Positions 26,132 through 35,290 of a stretch of DNA of 49,169 bases are shown in pieces. The position numbers and the translations under genes are program-made. Numbering within the stretch: the first letter of the stretch is position 1; every line of letters starts with the position of its first letter. The notes under the pieces were generated by a model. It was not told the DNA's origin. It saw only the letters and a program-made list of their open reading frames with translations, and made no database searches. Source of the stretch: JAIRVZ01 sp031553755 (GTDB taxonomy: Bacteria; Bacteroidota; Bacteroidia; Bacteroidales; Azobacteroidaceae); NCBI GenBank assembly GCA_031553755.1, contig JAVBKZ010000011.1:1-49169 (forward strand), read 5' to 3'.

Positions 26132-26173
26132 AAAAAAAATCCCATGCATCACAACCTGCATCGGGATTTTTTT
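26132..26173 (+). terminator. Terminator after the small DNA-binding gene
   Basis: AAAAAATCCCATGCA pairs with TGCATCGGGATTTTTTT, with one bulged base and an eight-base loop, then a run of T. Confidence 0.75.
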
Positions 26174-26290
26174 GTTTAACTATGTAAACTTAAAATTTAT
26201 GACGAACAAAGTAAACTTCATCTGATTTAATTTGTTTCTTATCATATTACCTTTAATATTTATTTCTAAAAATCTAAAAAATTAATAGCC

Positions 26291-27409
26291 ATGGAAGATA
26301 AATTAATAACATTAGCCATCCACACTTACCAGAAAGCACAAGTAATTAAAACTATACTTGAAAGTAATGGTATCGAAGTATATTTACACAACGTGAACCT
26401 CATTCAACCTGTTGTTTCTTCCGGAGTTAGAGTCAGAATCAAAGAGAGTGACTTGCCAGCCGCTCTTAAAATCATTGAAAATACAAACTTATTAAAAGAC
26501 GAAATATCAATAGAAACCGAGCAATCGGTAAAAACAAGCAATACAATACTTGTTCCTGTCGATTTTTCAGATTATTCCATACAAGCATGCGAAATCGGAT
26601 TTAATTATGCCGCCAATATAGATGCGGAAGTCGTTGTCTTGCATGCTTATTTCACGCCTTTTTTCCCTTCGACCATTTCATTGGGCGATACTTTTACGTA
26701 TCAAACTCAAGATGAGGAAACCATGATAGCCATGACTAAAAAGGCACAAAACGATTTAGATAGTTTTTGCGATTTCATAAAAAAACAAATCGAATCTAAA
26801 GAATGGCCTGATGTCAGATTTTCATGTATTTTACGAGATGGGCTTCCCGAAGAAGAAGTAGAACATTATTGTAAAGAATACAACCCTGTAATGATTATCA
26901 TGGGAACACGAGGAAAGAATCAAAAAGATGTCGATTTGATCGGAAGTGTTACCGCCGAAATTATAGACAGGTCCAAGGTTCCGGTCTTTGCCATTCCTGA
27001 AAACACTCCTTTCAAAAGTTTTTCCGATGTAAAAAGAATTGCTTTTGGAACCAGTTTCGAACAAAAAGATTTGTTGGCTGTAGATTCTTTATTTCGTATG
27101 TTTGAAAAATTTGACATAGAATATTATTTATTTCATGTTACAAATAAACAAGATGCCTGGAATGAAATAAAATTATCCGGCATAAAAGATTATTTCGAAA
27201 AACAATATCCCAAAATAACCATCAAATACGAAATAATAGACGCTACTGATTTTGTATTAAATTTGGAGAAATTCATTCGCAATAATTCCATAGATATCAT
27301 TTCCCTGACAACACATAAACGAAACATTTTCGCCCGAATATTCAATCCGAGCATGGCTCGCAAAATGTTATTCCACACAGATACTCCAATGTTGGTATTA
27401 CATTCTTAG
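26291..27409 (+). CDS. DUF2007 plus double universal stress protein
   Basis: A 372-residue cytoplasmic protein. Residues 1-72 match DUF2007 (a small signal-transduction-like domain, LAIHTYQKAQVIKTILESNG), and two UspA domains follow (about 85-237 and 245-372). The first Usp domain keeps the ATP-binding loop pattern GTRGKNQKDVDLIGSVTAEI; the second (LTTHKRNIFARIFNPSMARK) is degenerate. Tandem Usp proteins support survival under stress or growth arrest, but the specific role is unknown. It is monocistronic and followed by a long hairpin. Confidence 0.85.
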   Translation: MEDKLITLAIHTYQKAQVIKTILESNGIEVYLHNVNLIQPVVSSGVRVRIKESDLPAALKIIENTNLLKDEISIETEQSVKTSNTILVPVDFSDYSIQACEIGFNYAANIDAEVVVLHAYFTPFFPSTISLGDTFTYQTQDEETMIAMTKKAQNDLDSFCDFIKKQIESKEWPDVRFSCILRDGLPEEEVEHYCKEYNPVMIIMGTRGKNQKDVDLIGSVTAEIIDRSKVPVFAIPENTPFKSFSDVKRIAFGTSFEQKDLLAVDSLFRMFEKFDIEYYLFHVTNKQDAWNEIKLSGIKDYFEKQYPKITIKYEIIDATDFVLNLEKFIRNNSIDIISLTTHKRNIFARIFNPSMARKMLFHTDTPMLVLHS

Positions 27410-27419
27410 AAAGCTATTA

Positions 27420-27447
27420 ATTGCCGTCAGTTTAGGCTGACGGCAAT
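27420..27447. terminator. Hairpin after the universal stress gene
   Basis: TTGCCGTCAG (27421-27430) pairs perfectly with CTGACGGCAA (27437-27446) over a six-base loop; the flanking A/T adds an eleventh pair. No T tract follows, so it may stabilise the 3' end rather than terminate. Confidence 0.5.
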
Positions 27448-27541
27448 GGAGTATATCGAGTGTAATTTCCTGATTCAAATCATTCCATTATAAACTTCAA
27501 GACGGTTATTTATAATCATTCAAAATAACATCATCAAAACA

Positions 27542-27572
27542 TTGTATGATAAGATGTTTTTTCCGACCTTTG
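27542..27572 (+). promoter_or_regulatory. Candidate promoter of the FeoAB gene
   Basis: TTG at 27542-27544, about 20 bases, then GACCTTTG (27565-27572), which keeps the TTTG but not the TA of the -7 consensus. The start codon is 22 bases downstream. No clear Fur or DtxR-type site was recognised. Confidence 0.4.
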
Positions 27573-27594
27573 CAAATCATTTTCATTTTTACCC

Positions 27595-29949
27595 ATGGTA
27601 TTATCTGAACTGCAAACCGGAGAAAAAGGAGTTATCATAAAAGTCAAAGGTAGAGGCGCGTTTCGTAAACGAATCATCGAAATGGGCTTTATTAGAGGAA
27701 AAACCGTAGAGGTAATCCTCAGCGCTCCTTTGAAAGACCCGATCAAATATAAAGTGATGGATTATGAGGTTTCCCTTCGGAAAAGTGAAGCCGCTTTGAT
27801 CGAAATCATTACCGAAAGAGAAGCTATCAATCTACAAGAAGATGAAAATGATCTTCAAAAAAATCTCACTACCGAATCTGATTGGGTAAGTATCGCTGTA
27901 AACAGGAGTAAAACAATCAATGTCGCGTTAGTCGGAAATCCTAATTCAGGAAAAACATCGCTTTTTAATGTCGCTTCCGGCTCCCGGGAACATGTAGGTA
28001 ATTACAGTGGCGTCACGGTTGACGCGAAAGAAGGCTCTTTCAAACACAACGGTTATAACTTCAAAATAGTAGACCTTCCCGGCACCTACTCATTATCGGC
28101 ATACACTCCCGAAGAACTGTATGTAAGGAAACATATCACGGAAGAAAATCCTGATATCATCATCAACGTGGTGGCGGCGTCCAACCTCGAACGCAACCTT
28201 TACCTTACCACTCAATTAATCGACATGGATGCTCCTGTAGTAGTCGCATTAAACATGTATGATGAATTGATTAAAGCAAATGCTAAATTAGATTACGACA
28301 GTTTAGCGCAATTGATCGGATTTCCAGTTATTCCCACCATATCTAAATCAGGCTATGGAATCGACAATTTATTCAATCAGGTAATTCAATTATACGAAGG
28401 AAAAAGTAAAATTTCAAGGCATATCCATATTAATTATGGAAAAGATTTAGAAGATGCCATTTCGAATGTAAAAAAAGAATTAGAGTCCGGAAAAAATATC
28501 GGAAAAGAAATTTCCAAAAGATATATTAGCATTAAATTATTAGAAAACGATAAAGATATTGAATCTTTTGTACGGAATTTACCCGATAACAATAAAATTT
28601 TTGCTGTTCGCGACACACAAAACAACAACATAAAAACAGAATTCAAAGAAGATACGGAAACCGTATTTACTGATGCCCGGTATGGATTTATATCCGGAGC
28701 ATTAAGGGAAACTTATCAGGAAGGAAAAACCGACACCCTCAAAACAACACACATGATAGACGCGTTAGTCACTCATAAATTTTGGGGATATCCTATTTTC
28801 TTTTTATTTCTTTGGATTATGTTTGAAGGAACCTTCGCCATCGGAGAATATCCCATGCGATTCTTCGAATGGTGTATCGAATCCTTATCCGGATTTTTGT
28901 CTGCCAATATGGAAAGCGGTCCACTCAAAGATTTGCTTATCGACGGAATCATCGGAGGCGTTGGCGGAGTTATCGTATTTTTGCCAAACATCGTCATCCT
29001 CTACTTCTTTATTTCATATATGGAAGATTCGGGATATATGGCTCGAGCAGCGTTTATTATGGATAAACTGATGCATAAGATCGGTTTACACGGCAAGTCA
29101 TTCATTCCTTTGGTAATGGGATTCGGCTGCAACGTCCCGGCAATCATGGCGACACGCACTATCGAAAGCCGCAACAGCCGGATGATCACAATGTTAATCA
29201 ATCCATTGATGTCGTGTTCAGCAAGACTTCCGGTATACATGCTTTTTGTAGGTATATTTTTTAGTCATTACGCGGGAAGTGTTTTGTTCGGATTATATGC
29301 TTTAGGAATTTTACTCGCCATATTGATGGCGAAAATCTTCAAACAATTCCTGATTAAAGGAGAAGATATCCCTTTTGTGATGGAACTTCCACCCTATCGC
29401 ATTCCCACATGGAAATCCATATTCCGCCACATGTGGGAAAAAGCCTCTCAATATTTAAGAAAAATGGGAGGAATTATCCTCGTGGCATCCATCATTATTT
29501 GGTTTTTAGGATATTTCCCAAGAAGCGAAAATCCGGAAACGCAAGAAAGCAACTCATATATAGGTAAAATCGGACATTTTATTGAACCTGTAATCCGACC
29601 TTTAGGTTTCGATTGGAAAACCGGAGTAGGATTAGTTTCGGGAATGGCTGCCAAAGAAGTAGTTGTCAGCACAATAGGAGTACTTTATAATGAACCGGAA
29701 AGCGTTTCCCTACCCGACCGCATCCAATCAGCAACCCATCCCGATGGTTCTAAAACTTTCACAGCTTTAACAGCTATCAGCCTGATGATATTCGTACTGA
29801 TATATTTTCCATGTATCGCCACAATTACCGCGATAAAAAACGAATCAGGTTCATGGAAATGGGCGGTATTTGTTATCTTTTACACAACAAGTTTGGCATG
29901 GTTTATGAGTTTTATTGTTTATCAAATAGGGGTTCAGTTGACGAGTTAA
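27595..29949 (+). CDS. feoB: FeoA-FeoB fusion, ferrous iron transporter
   Basis: A 784-residue inner-membrane Fe(II) transporter in which the SH3-like FeoA domain (1-75) is fused to FeoB. The G-protein domain starts near 110 with G1 GNPNSGKTS at 114-122, G2 in YSGVTVDAKEG, G3 DLPGTYSL and G4 NMYD. The membrane part (about 395-780) has the conserved GCNVPAI segment and the Gate-type repeats. Fusion of FeoA to FeoB is common in Bacteroidota. A 47-codon Cys-rich membrane protein follows 49 bases downstream. The last codons lie inside a short direct repeat. Confidence 0.95.
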   Translation: MVLSELQTGEKGVIIKVKGRGAFRKRIIEMGFIRGKTVEVILSAPLKDPIKYKVMDYEVSLRKSEAALIEIITEREAINLQEDENDLQKNLTTESDWVSIAVNRSKTINVALVGNPNSGKTSLFNVASGSREHVGNYSGVTVDAKEGSFKHNGYNFKIVDLPGTYSLSAYTPEELYVRKHITEENPDIIINVVAASNLERNLYLTTQLIDMDAPVVVALNMYDELIKANAKLDYDSLAQLIGFPVIPTISKSGYGIDNLFNQVIQLYEGKSKISRHIHINYGKDLEDAISNVKKELESGKNIGKEISKRYISIKLLENDKDIESFVRNLPDNNKIFAVRDTQNNNIKTEFKEDTETVFTDARYGFISGALRETYQEGKTDTLKTTHMIDALVTHKFWGYPIFFLFLWIMFEGTFAIGEYPMRFFEWCIESLSGFLSANMESGPLKDLLIDGIIGGVGGVIVFLPNIVILYFFISYMEDSGYMARAAFIMDKLMHKIGLHGKSFIPLVMGFGCNVPAIMATRTIESRNSRMITMLINPLMSCSARLPVYMLFVGIFFSHYAGSVLFGLYALGILLAILMAKIFKQFLIKGEDIPFVMELPPYRIPTWKSIFRHMWEKASQYLRKMGGIILVASIIIWFLGYFPRSENPETQESNSYIGKIGHFIEPVIRPLGFDWKTGVGLVSGMAAKEVVVSTIGVLYNEPESVSLPDRIQSATHPDGSKTFTALTAISLMIFVLIYFPCIATITAIKNESGSWKWAVFVIFYTTSLAWFMSFIVYQIGVQLTS

Positions 29950-29975
29950 CAAGTTGACGAGTTGATTAGTTAAAA
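29936..29975 (+). repeat. Direct repeat at the end of feoB
   Basis: AGTTGACGAGTT occurs at 29936-29947 and 29952-29963, followed by a looser third unit (GATTAGTTAA). The first copy contains the feoB stop. It looks like a simple intergenic repeat that grew into the end of the gene. Confidence 0.6.
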
Positions 29976-29998
29976 TATTCTTAATTCTTAATTAAATT

Positions 29999-30142
29999 AT
30001 GTGGCAATACATTATTATATATATTATCGGAGTAATTATCGTAAGTTATTTAATCCTGAAAATTTATCGCTTTTTCTTTTCTAAAAAAGAAAAAAAAACA
30101 AACAAATGCGATGGATGTTGCGGTTGTCAATTAAAGCTATAA
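29999..30142 (+). CDS. FeoB-associated Cys-rich membrane protein
   Basis: A 47-residue protein: an N-terminal membrane helix (about 3-20), a basic stretch, and a C-terminal CDGCCGCQ cluster with four Cys. Small Cys-rich proteins of this kind regularly follow feoB in Bacteroidota and may act like FeoC or bind iron at the cytoplasmic face. The spacing of 49 bases after feoB and shared direction suggest one transcript. Confidence 0.8.
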   Translation: MWQYIIIYIIGVIIVSYLILKIYRFFFSKKEKKTNKCDGCCGCQLKL

Positions 30143-30158
30143 TTTTTAGAGAAAAACA

Positions 30159-30190
30159 TTTGGCAATTAGAAAAAAAATGTATTACTTTG
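30159..30190 (+). promoter_or_regulatory. Promoter of the rpmB operon
   Basis: TTTG (30159-30162), 20 bases, then TTACTTTG (30183-30190), a close match to the Bacteroidota promoter. The start codon lies 63 bases beyond, leaving a leader of roughly 55 bases. Confidence 0.7.
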
Positions 30191-30253
30191 CACCCTCGTT
30201 GTGGAAACGCATTTTGAGCTATCGAAATTAAAACAATAAAAAGATAAAATAAG

Positions 30254-30493
30254 ATGTCGAAAATTTGTCAAATTACCGGAAAGAAAGCAATGGGAGGTAA
30301 TAATGTTTCGCATTCAAACCTCAAAACTAAAAGGAAGTTTAATGTGAACTTATTCTCTAAGAAATTTTATTGGCCGGAACAAGACGCATGGGTAAGCTTG
30401 AAAATTTCAGCTGCCGGATTGCGCACCATTAACAAAATAGGATTGAACGCAGCCATCAAAAGAGCGGCTGAAAAAGGTTATTTAAACGCTTAA
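30254..30493 (+). CDS. rpmB: Ribosomal protein bL28
   Basis: A 79-residue large-subunit ribosomal protein with the typical start MSKICQITGKKAMGGNNVSHS and the basic TKRKFNVNL segment. The first residues keep only one Cys, so it is a zinc-free form. First gene of a conserved Bacteroidota block, rpmB-rpmG-DUF4295-ftsY-rimO, with 19 bases to rpmG. Confidence 0.95.
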   Translation: MSKICQITGKKAMGGNNVSHSNLKTKRKFNVNLFSKKFYWPEQDAWVSLKISAAGLRTINKIGLNAAIKRAAEKGYLNA

Positions 30494-30512
30494 TCGATAG
30501 GAGACCTTACAA

Positions 30513-30701
30513 ATGGCAAAAAAAGCAAAAGGTAACAGAGTACAAGTTATTCTTGAATGCACAGAGCATAAAGAAAGCGGTATGCCCGGAACATCCCGTT
30601 ACATTACCACAAAAAACAGAAAAAATACAACCGGGAGAATGGAAGTGAAAAAATACAATCCTATTCTAAAAAAAGTAACAGTTCATAAAGAAATTAAGTA
30701 A
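30513..30701 (+). CDS. rpmG: Ribosomal protein bL33
   Basis: A 62-residue large-subunit protein (MAKKAKGNRVQVILECTEHK, then YITTKNRKNTTGRMEVKKYN). It lacks the paired CxxC motifs and is the zinc-independent form. It lies 13 bases before the DUF4295 gene. Confidence 0.95.
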   Translation: MAKKAKGNRVQVILECTEHKESGMPGTSRYITTKNRKNTTGRMEVKKYNPILKKVTVHKEIK

Positions 30702-30714
30702 AACACGATAAATC

Positions 30715-30870
30715 ATGGCAAAGAAAACCGTTGCGGGATACCGCGAAAAAACAGAAGGACGTTCTTATGCAAAGGTTATTAAGGTCGTTAAATCTCCTAA
30801 AACCGGAGCATACACTTTCAAAGAAGAAATGGTTCCTAACGAAGCTGTAAAAGATTATTTCTCTAAATAA
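30715..30870 (+). CDS. DUF4295 small basic protein
   Basis: A 51-residue basic protein (MAKKTVAGYREKTEGRSYAK, ending NEAVKDYFSK) matching DUF4295. It is found almost always between rpmG and ftsY in Bacteroidota and is a likely phylum-specific ribosomal protein; that role comes from its size, charge and constant neighbourhood. Followed by a strong terminator. Confidence 0.9.
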   Translation: MAKKTVAGYREKTEGRSYAKVIKVVKSPKTGAYTFKEEMVPNEAVKDYFSK

Positions 30871-30895
30871 TTCCAGAGAAAAATATATCATACAT

Positions 30896-30934
30896 AAACT
30901 TCCTTTTGATAATATCTCGAAAGGAAGTTTTTTC
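30896..30934 (+). terminator. Terminator after the ribosomal protein genes
   Basis: AAACTTCCTTT pairs with AAAGGAAGTTT over about a 12-base loop, then T residues. It separates the ribosomal genes from ftsY. Confidence 0.75.
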
Positions 30935-30949
30935 ATTACTATATTTTTC

Positions 30950-30957
30950 TAACTTTG
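30950..30957 (+). promoter_or_regulatory. -7 box (TAACTTTG) for ftsY-rimO
   Basis: TAACTTTG matches TAnnTTTG and lies just after the terminator, 78 bases before the ftsY ATG, so ftsY-rimO can be transcribed apart from the ribosomal genes. Confidence 0.6.
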
Positions 30958-31035
30958 CAAGTAGAAAGGCTGTTACAAAAAAAAGCCTTTTATATTAACA
31001 CATTAGCATAATTAACTAATTGGCATATTAAACCC

Positions 31036-32001
31036 ATGGGCATTTTCAGTTTTTTTTCTAAAGACAAAAAAGAAACATTAGACAAAGGTCTATCTAAAAC
31101 CAAAGAAAGCGTTTTTTCAAAATTATCCCGCATTCTTATCGGAAAATCAAAAGTAGATGAAGACGTTTTGGATAACTTGGAAGAAATACTCATCACATCC
31201 GATGTTGGAGTCGAAACTACGCTTAAAATCATCGAAAGAATCGAAGACAGGATTGCCCGCGATAAATATGTCAATACAAATGAATTATCAAATGTATTGA
31301 GAGATGAAATAACATCCATGTTGACAGGAGAAGATATCGAAGGAGATAATGAATTTGACTTACCTAAAGATAAAAAACCTTATGTCATTATGGTTGTTGG
31401 TGTTAACGGCGTTGGAAAAACGACAACCATTGGTAAATTAGCTTATCATTTCAAAAAAGCAGGCAAGAAAGTATACCTTGGCGCGGCCGACACGTTCAGG
31501 GCCGCCGCGGTAGAACAGTTGATGATTTGGGGAGAAAGAGTCGGAGTTCAGGTAATTAAACAAAAAATGGGTTCCGATCCTGCATCAGTGGCTTTCGACA
31601 CGTTAAATTCGGCTAAAGTAAACGATGCCGATGTTGTTATCATTGATACCGCGGGACGCCTACATAATAAGGTTAATTTAATGAACGAATTAACCAAAAT
31701 CAAAAATGTAATGAAAAAAGTTGTTCCCGACGCGCCACACGAAGTCCTATTGGTGCTTGATGGTTCTACCGGACAAAACGCTTTCGAACAGGCAAGACAA
31801 TTCACAGCCGCCACTGAAGTTAACGCCCTTGCCATCACAAAATTAGACGGAACCGCAAAGGGAGGAGTCGTTATCGGTATATCCGATCAATTCCAAATAC
31901 CGGTTAAATACATCGGATTGGGAGAAGGATTGGAAGATTTACAAGTATTTAGAAAAAGAGAATTTGTAGATTCTCTCTTCGGAAACGATGAAAAGAAATA
32001 A
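31036..32001 (+). CDS. ftsY: Signal recognition particle receptor FtsY
   Basis: A 321-residue SRP-type GTPase that docks SRP-ribosome complexes at the inner membrane. It has the NG domain with G1 GVNGVGKTTT near 120, DTFRAAAVEQL, G3 DTAGRL and G4 TKLDGTAKGG, and only a short N-terminal charged stretch in place of the long acidic A domain of E. coli, as is usual in the phylum. It overlaps rimO by 14 bases. Confidence 0.95.
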   Translation: MGIFSFFSKDKKETLDKGLSKTKESVFSKLSRILIGKSKVDEDVLDNLEEILITSDVGVETTLKIIERIEDRIARDKYVNTNELSNVLRDEITSMLTGEDIEGDNEFDLPKDKKPYVIMVVGVNGVGKTTTIGKLAYHFKKAGKKVYLGAADTFRAAAVEQLMIWGERVGVQVIKQKMGSDPASVAFDTLNSAKVNDADVVIIDTAGRLHNKVNLMNELTKIKNVMKKVVPDAPHEVLLVLDGSTGQNAFEQARQFTAATEVNALAITKLDGTAKGGVVIGISDQFQIPVKYIGLGEGLEDLQVFRKREFVDSLFGNDEKK

Positions 32002-33295
32002 AGTAGACCTCATCACATTAGGTTGTTCCAAAAATTTAGTTGACTCCGAATTATTATTGCGGCAATTCATTGCAAACGGATATACCGTAGCGCACGACGC
32101 ACCCAAAACCGAAGGGGAAATTGTAGTAATCAATACTTGCGGATTTATTGGCGATGCCAAAGAAGAATCTGTTAATATGATTCTTGAATATGCCGAAGCA
32201 AAAAAACAAAGAAAAATAAAAAAACTCTTTGTAATGGGCTGCCTTTCTGAAAGATACAGAAAGGAATTATCAGAAGAAATTCCCGAAGTCGACCATTTCT
32301 ACGGAAAATTCGACTGGAAATCATTGATATCTGATTTAGGAAAATCTTATCACAACGAACTTTCATTGGATAGGGAAATCACAACTCCGAAACATTATGC
32401 CTACCTTAAAATTTCGGAAGGTTGTAACCGTACATGCGCTTATTGCTCTATTCCTATTATCACAGGAAAATATAAATCGAGAAGCGTAGAAGAAATCTGT
32501 GAAGAAGTAAAAAAACTCACCCAACAAGGCATAAAAGAATTTCAAGTTATCGCACAAGACCTCACTTATTACGGTTTGGATTTCTATAAAAAATTATATT
32601 TACCGGAATTGATTGAAAAAATATCCGGTATATCCGGTGTCGAATGGATCCGGCTACACTACGCCTACCCTACCCGATTTCCTAAAGATTTACTTCGTGT
32701 GATGCGCGAACGGGATAATGTTTGCAAATATTTAGATATAGCCCTTCAACATAGTAGTGATAATATGCTCAAAATCATGCGCAGAAATATCACTAAATCG
32801 GAAACAACTGATTTGTTAAATCATATAAGAGAAGAAGTTCCGGGAATACACTTACGCACAACGATGATGGTTGGCCATCCGGGAGAAACGGAAGACGATT
32901 TCCAAGATCTGTTATCGTTTGTCAAACAAATGAGATTCGAACGTTTGGGTGCTTTTCCTTATTCAGATGAAGAGGGAACTTACTCGAACAAACACTATAA
33001 AGACAACATCGAAGATTCTATCAAACAAGTTCGAATGGACGAACTGATGGCTATTCAAGAACAAATCGCGACTGAAATCAACGAAGAAAAAGTAGGGAAA
33101 ACAATACGGGTAATCATCGACAGGGAAGAACCTGATTTCTACATCGGAAGAACAGAATTTGATTCTCCCGAAGTAGACCCCGAAGTGTTGGTTTCCAAAG
33201 AAATTCCTGCCGGAAAAAACATCGAATCCGGACAATTCTATTCCGTAAATATAACAGGAACACAATCTTTCGATTTGCTGGGAAAAATCATATAG
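31988..33295 (+). CDS. rimO: Ribosomal protein uS12 methylthiotransferase RimO
   Basis: A 435-residue radical-SAM enzyme that adds a methylthio group to an Asp of ribosomal protein S12. It has the N-terminal UPF0004 domain (LGCSKNLVDSE, INTCGFIGDAKEES, MGCLSERY supplying three Cys for the auxiliary cluster), radical-SAM motif CNRTCAYCSIP near 146-156, and a C-terminal TRAM domain. The ftsY-rimO overlap is typical for Bacteroidales. Confidence 0.95.
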   Translation: MKRNKVDLITLGCSKNLVDSELLLRQFIANGYTVAHDAPKTEGEIVVINTCGFIGDAKEESVNMILEYAEAKKQRKIKKLFVMGCLSERYRKELSEEIPEVDHFYGKFDWKSLISDLGKSYHNELSLDREITTPKHYAYLKISEGCNRTCAYCSIPIITGKYKSRSVEEICEEVKKLTQQGIKEFQVIAQDLTYYGLDFYKKLYLPELIEKISGISGVEWIRLHYAYPTRFPKDLLRVMRERDNVCKYLDIALQHSSDNMLKIMRRNITKSETTDLLNHIREEVPGIHLRTTMMVGHPGETEDDFQDLLSFVKQMRFERLGAFPYSDEEGTYSNKHYKDNIEDSIKQVRMDELMAIQEQIATEINEEKVGKTIRVIIDREEPDFYIGRTEFDSPEVDPEVLVSKEIPAGKNIESGQFYSVNITGTQSFDLLGKII

Positions 33296-33344
33296 AATAA
33301 AACACTAATACTACTTAGAAAATAATATCTAACTTTTCTGTATC

Positions 33345-35180
33345 ATGAAAACTGCTTCAATTTTATTTTTGTTTGCTATGTTATCAATTTTCGTCCATGC
33401 GGAGAAAGTTGAATTTCAAAAAGCGCTAACAATTGTCGAAAATTTTGTTCAATCAGAAACAACTTTGAGAAACAATCAAATCAACGATATCAAATTAGTT
33501 TATACAGCCCAATCCTCGCCGGAATTGCGAAATTCTGAGAATAATTCAACAGTCTGTTATTATGTATTCAACATCAATAATAATAGCTTTGTAATTGTTT
33601 CAGGTGATGACATCGCAATTCCGGTATTAGCTTATTCTAATGAAACAATATATGAAGGAAACAACTTTCCCGATGGTTTCGCTTATTGGATGAATAATAT
33701 AGAAAAAGAAATAATTTGGGGAATTGAAAACAAAATCACACAAAACGAAGAAACAAAAGAACTATGGAATAATTACTTAAACAGTAATATTAGCACTTTA
33801 CGTTCGACACAAGCTGTCGGACCATTAATAAAAACAGTTTGGGATCAATCTGAACCCTATAACAATTTATGCCCAACTGTAGATAAAGAAAAAACAGTTA
33901 CCGGATGCGTTGTTACCGCAATGGCTCAAATTATGAAATATTATAATTATCCGGCTATAGGAATTGGAAAAAGTCCGGCATATACAACAACAAAAAATAA
34001 AATCGCGATTCCATCTGTTGATTTTAACGTGAATTATGATTGGAGTAACATGACAAATACATATTCAGGAAATTCTCCACAGGTTCAAAAAGACGCGGTT
34101 GCCAAATTGATGTTTCATTGTGGAACCAGTGTAGCTATGGATTATGCCACTAGTAATCAAGGGGGAAGCGCGGCACAAAATAATTCCGCGGCTAAAGCTT
34201 TATTTACTTATTTTCGCTACAATCAAGATATTAAACTAAAATATCGTTCATATTATAATGATAATGAATGGGAAAATATACTAAAAAATGAAATTAACTC
34301 GGGAAGACCTGTTTTTTATTCCGGGTTTCACGACACAGGAGGACATTCTTTTATTTGTGACGGATACGAAAATTTCTATTTCCATTTCAACTGGGGATGG
34401 AGCGGTTCGTTCAATGGATATTTTGCTACTAAAATTTTAAATCCGGGAACCGGAGGAGCTGGCTCCGGAAGCGGAACTTATAATAAAAAACAATGCATTA
34501 TCCATAACATCATACCAAGTCCCGATGAAACAAAATCGTATGACATCAATTTATTAGAAGAAACACAATTGATATCATCCGTTTCTTCAGTTAAACATAA
34601 CGACTATTTTACAGTCTCTATCCATGTCAGAAACACCGGAATTCATGACTTCACAGGATATTACAGCGTTGTCTTAACCGATGAAAACGAAAATATTATT
34701 CAACAAATCGGTACTTCTTTAGGACCTTGGCCAGTACAGGCAAGTTATTATTTTACCAACCCATTTCAAATACAATGCAAAGTTCCTACGAAAGTTCCTG
34801 CCGGTAATTACAAAATCAGAGCGGCTGCAAAACCTACAGGAAGCAATAATTGGATTCTGATGAAAAGTTCCGTTGGATATGCCGGCTCGTTAGATTTGAA
34901 TCTAAAAAACACTTCAAACATTGAAAATCCTATTTTAAAAAACATAAAAATTTTCCCTAATCCGTCAAACGAATTTATATATATTGCTTTTGGAGAAAGT
35001 AATATTGTTAAGTCTATAGAAATTTCTGACCTAACAGGTAAAATATTAAAAACAGTTTCGATAAAACAACCTGATTCTCAAATAACGATACCGATATCTG
35101 ATTTAACGACAAGCACTTATTTAGTGATAATACGAACAGGACAAGGAACATTCTCTAAAAAAATTGAAATTATCCGCTAA
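33345..35180 (+). CDS. Secreted C10-family cysteine protease with T9SS sorting domain
   Basis: A 611-residue secreted protease. It has a signal peptide (about 1-19), a propeptide of the streptopain/Spi type (20-155), and the catalytic domain with Cys188 in GCVVTAMAQIMKYY and His334 in TGGHSFICDGY. An immunoglobulin-like region follows, then a C-terminal type A sorting domain (about 535-611; KIFPNPSNEF, ISDLTGKIL, YLVIIRTGQGTFSKKIEI) that directs export by the type IX system. It is related to interpain, periodontain and streptopain. Substrates unknown. Monocistronic, 49 bases after rimO. PorQ encoded at 42.7 kb supports a functional T9SS. Confidence 0.9.
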   Translation: MKTASILFLFAMLSIFVHAEKVEFQKALTIVENFVQSETTLRNNQINDIKLVYTAQSSPELRNSENNSTVCYYVFNINNNSFVIVSGDDIAIPVLAYSNETIYEGNNFPDGFAYWMNNIEKEIIWGIENKITQNEETKELWNNYLNSNISTLRSTQAVGPLIKTVWDQSEPYNNLCPTVDKEKTVTGCVVTAMAQIMKYYNYPAIGIGKSPAYTTTKNKIAIPSVDFNVNYDWSNMTNTYSGNSPQVQKDAVAKLMFHCGTSVAMDYATSNQGGSAAQNNSAAKALFTYFRYNQDIKLKYRSYYNDNEWENILKNEINSGRPVFYSGFHDTGGHSFICDGYENFYFHFNWGWSGSFNGYFATKILNPGTGGAGSGSGTYNKKQCIIHNIIPSPDETKSYDINLLEETQLISSVSSVKHNDYFTVSIHVRNTGIHDFTGYYSVVLTDENENIIQQIGTSLGPWPVQASYYFTNPFQIQCKVPTKVPAGNYKIRAAAKPTGSNNWILMKSSVGYAGSLDLNLKNTSNIENPILKNIKIFPNPSNEFIYIAFGESNIVKSIEISDLTGKILKTVSIKQPDSQITIPISDLTTSTYLVIIRTGQGTFSKKIEIIR

Positions 35181-35290
35181 ACATAAAAAGTTTAAAAAGC
35201 CGCGACATTTAAGCATTCTAATTATACTGATCACATAAAAATTCTCAAGTTAGAGATTTTTAGACATTGATTTTCAAAATAAAACAATTT

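Noticed and set aside
30159..30253. Ribosomal leader structure in the rpmB 5' region
   Set aside because: The leader is only about 55 bases and I see no convincing stem.
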